DNA of 6,287 nucleotides, from the NCBI GenBank assembly GCA_031289325.1, contig JAITPS010000204.1:1-6287 (forward strand), read 5' to 3'. Shown here piece after piece: positions 4,861 to 6,287 of the stretch (positions within the stretch are counted from its first letter, which is position 1; every line of letters starts with the position of its first letter). Origin of the DNA: Candidatus Methanovirga meridionalis (GTDB lineage Archaea > Methanobacteriota > Methanobacteria > Methanobacteriales > Methanobacteriaceae). A model generated the notes under the pieces. The model was not told the DNA's origin, searched no databases, and was given only the letters and a program-made list of their open reading frames with translations. Position numbers and translations under genes: made by a program.

Positions 4861-6124
4861 CAATTAAATGTTGTTGTTGTTTTAATAAAACTATTTTATT
4901 TGATTCAACATCATTTTGAAGTAAAATACCTGGACCTATAAAAGAATTAAAACCCACGGTAACTCCAGGTGAGAAACTTGTATTAATTCCTGTTTTTACA
5001 TTATCTCCAATAACTGAACCAAGTTTTCTTCTTCCCGTGTTTGTTTTTTGACCTTTAACACTCATTAACACGGTTTTATCATCAAAACGTAAGTTAGCAA
5101 CATTTGTTCCAGCACCCAGATTACAATGTGATCCAATTATAGAATCACCAATATAACTAAGGTGATTAATATTAGTGTTTTCCATGATTATTGAATTTTT
5201 AATTTCAACAGCATTACCAACATTTACATTATCACCAAAATAGCTATTCCCCCTTATAAAAGAATTAGGTCCAACATCACAATTTTTCCCTATGTAGACA
5301 AAACCTTCTATATAAACTCCTGAACGTATAATACTTCCTTCATCTAAGAAAACCGTTCCATTAATAGTTACTCCATCCTCAATATTTCCCAAAATATCTT
5401 CTTTAATTTGGCCTATAATAAGTTCGTTAATTTCTAATAAATCCCAAGGCATTCCAATGTCAATCCATTTTTTATCTGTTATAAATCCTCTAATGTTTTT
5501 ATTATCTTTAATTTGTAAGGCTAAAGAATCAGTGATTTCAAATTCTCCCCTTGAAGAAATCTTTGTTTTAGCTATTTTATCAAATATGTCCTTGTTGAAA
5601 ATATAAATACCTGTATTAATTAAATTACTTGGAGCATCTTCCTTTTTTGGCTTTTCAATTATATTTTTTACTAAAATCCCTTGCATTTCCACAACACCGT
5701 AATAGCTTGGGTCTTCTACTTCAGTTAACACCATTAAAGTATCAAAGTGGGAGTCATTGTAGTCATCGATTATTTCTGAGATTAATTCCTTATCAAGAAT
5801 GATATCCCCATTTAAAACAATTAAATTATCATTTTTAATAAAATTTTTACTACAACCAATAGCATCGGCTGTTCCAGCTGGTTCTTCTTGTGTTTTATAG
5901 CTAATATTTACTCCAAAATCCTTTCCATCTTTAAAGTAATCTTTAACTAAATCTTGCTTATATTTTACAATCAGTAGAATATCTGTAATTCCATTATCTC
6001 GTAATGCTTCTATATTATATTGAATAATTGGTTTTCCAGCAACAGGAAGCATTGTTTTTGGTTTAGTTAAAGTTAAAGGTCTCATTCTTCTTCCTTCACC
6101 TGCACTTAGTATGACTGCTTTCAA
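4844..6124 (-). CDS. glmU: Bifunctional sugar-1-phosphate uridylyltransferase / glucosamine-1-phosphate N-acetyltransferase
   Basis: The 426-residue protein has the archaeal GlmU layout characterised for M. jannaschii MJ1101. An N-terminal nucleotidyltransferase domain (1 to about 235) is followed by a left-handed beta-helix acetyltransferase domain (about 250-405). It should acetylate glucosamine-1-phosphate and couple the product to UTP, giving UDP-GlcNAc for pseudomurein and protein glycans. The nucleotidyltransferase shows AGEGRRMRPLT (8-18), TKPKTMLPVAGKPI (20-33), GTADAIG (84-90), NGD (105-107), EKPKK (157-161), NTGIYIF (170-176) and WIDIGMPWDLL (220-230). The acetyltransferase shows HLSYIGDS (321-328), with His321 at the place of the catalytic His of E. 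coli GlmU, and LGAGTNVANLRFD (336-348). The start is TTG at 6124: MKAVILSAG is the family start and GGAGG stands 8 nt upstream. Specificity for other sugars, such as glucose-1-phosphate or GalNAc, is possible. Both domains look complete. Confidence 0.92.
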   Translation of the reverse strand: MKAVILSAGEGRRMRPLTLTKPKTMLPVAGKPIIQYNIEALRDNGITDILLIVKYKQDLVKDYFKDGKDFGVNISYKTQEEPAGTADAIGCSKNFIKNDNLIVLNGDIILDKELISEIIDDYNDSHFDTLMVLTEVEDPSYYGVVEMQGILVKNIIEKPKKEDAPSNLINTGIYIFNKDIFDKIAKTKISSRGEFEITDSLALQIKDNKNIRGFITDKKWIDIGMPWDLLEINELIIGQIKEDILGNIEDGVTINGTVFLDEGSIIRSGVYIEGFVYIGKNCDVGPNSFIRGNSYFGDNVNVGNAVEIKNSIIMENTNINHLSYIGDSIIGSHCNLGAGTNVANLRFDDKTVLMSVKGQKTNTGRRKLGSVIGDNVKTGINTSFSPGVTVGFNSFIGPGILLQNDVESNKIVLLKQQQHLIDNLKK

Positions 6125-6130
6125 TTAATA

Positions 6131-6139
6131 CTCCTCCTT
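6131..6139 (-). promoter_or_regulatory. Strong ribosome-binding site deciding the TTG start of glmU
   Basis: AAGGAGGAG on the minus strand, with GGAGG (6137-6133) ending 8 nt before the TTG at 6124-6122. ATAAAAATA at about 6160-6168 is a possible TATA box that would give a leader of about 14 nt. Confidence 0.7.
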
Positions 6140-6170
6140 AATTTAGTTTAGATATTCTTATTTTTATTGC

Positions 6171-6287
6171 TAATCATTTAATTTCAATTACTAATCATTT
6201 AATTTTAATTATTAATCATTTAATTTCAATTACTAATCATTTAATTTCAATTACTAATCATTTAATTTTAATTATTAATCATTTAAT
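6171..6287. repeat. 21-bp AT-rich tandem array upstream of glmU
   Basis: Five complete 21-bp units start at 6171, 6192, 6213, 6234 and 6255, followed by a 12-bp partial unit at the window edge. Each opens with TAATCATTTAATTT. Two versions alternate, ending CAATTAC or TAATTAT, in the order C T C C T. A degenerate unit may precede at 6150-6170, inside the presumed promoter. The array starts about 45 bp upstream of the glmU start codon, where a change in unit number could affect promoter spacing or curvature. It shares no unit with the 20-bp array at 1-240. Confidence 0.9.

Overview
The window looks like chromosomal DNA from an AT-rich methanogen of the order Methanobacteriales, most likely Methanobrevibacter or a close relative such as Methanosphaera. 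The pointers are the short archaeal form of ThiC, an archaeal GlmU-type nucleotidylyltransferase/acetyltransferase, a secreted Asn/Thr-rich adhesin-like protein with a C-terminal KTG-plus-membrane anchor, ribosome-binding sites of the GGTGAT/GGAGG type, and very AT-rich spacers full of tandem repeats. The genus is an inference from these features; no database was searched.

Layout: all four intact genes lie on the minus strand. From left to right they are cysE (574-1206), thiC (1279-2550), an adhesin-like surface protein (3725-4585) and glmU (4844-6124). In the direction of transcription the order is glmU, adhesin, thiC, cysE. thiC and cysE are 72 bp apart and may share a transcript. The other genes are separated by long spacers and probably have their own promoters. 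thiC makes the pyrimidine half of thiamine, cysE activates serine for cysteine synthesis, glmU makes UDP-GlcNAc for pseudomurein and glycans, and the adhesin-like protein is predicted to sit on the cell surface.

The spacers hold most of what is unusual. Positions 2752-2963 and 3048-3245 are two copies of a roughly 200-bp MITE-like element with related ends (TATAGTGGGTTTGATAAAG type). The right end of a third copy lies at 211-315. In that third copy the AT-rich interior has apparently expanded into a perfect 20-bp tandem array of 12 units (1-240). Next to copy two lies a badly decayed transposase fragment (3267-3674, minus strand) of the IS1182/DUF772 type, with several frameshifts, a stop codon and no catalytic C-terminal part.

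Two other short-period arrays flank glmU: 13-bp units over its stop codon (4802-4860) and 21-bp units directly upstream of its promoter (6171-6287, running off the window). Between the adhesin gene and glmU lies a compact block with an exact methanogen box A (TTTATATA, minus strand), a strong 9-bp hairpin, a 10-bp palindrome and a T6 run. It could be a regulatory leader of the adhesin gene or a small RNA of about 80 nt. This is the best candidate for an undescribed element here, together with the MITE-like family and its tandem expansion.
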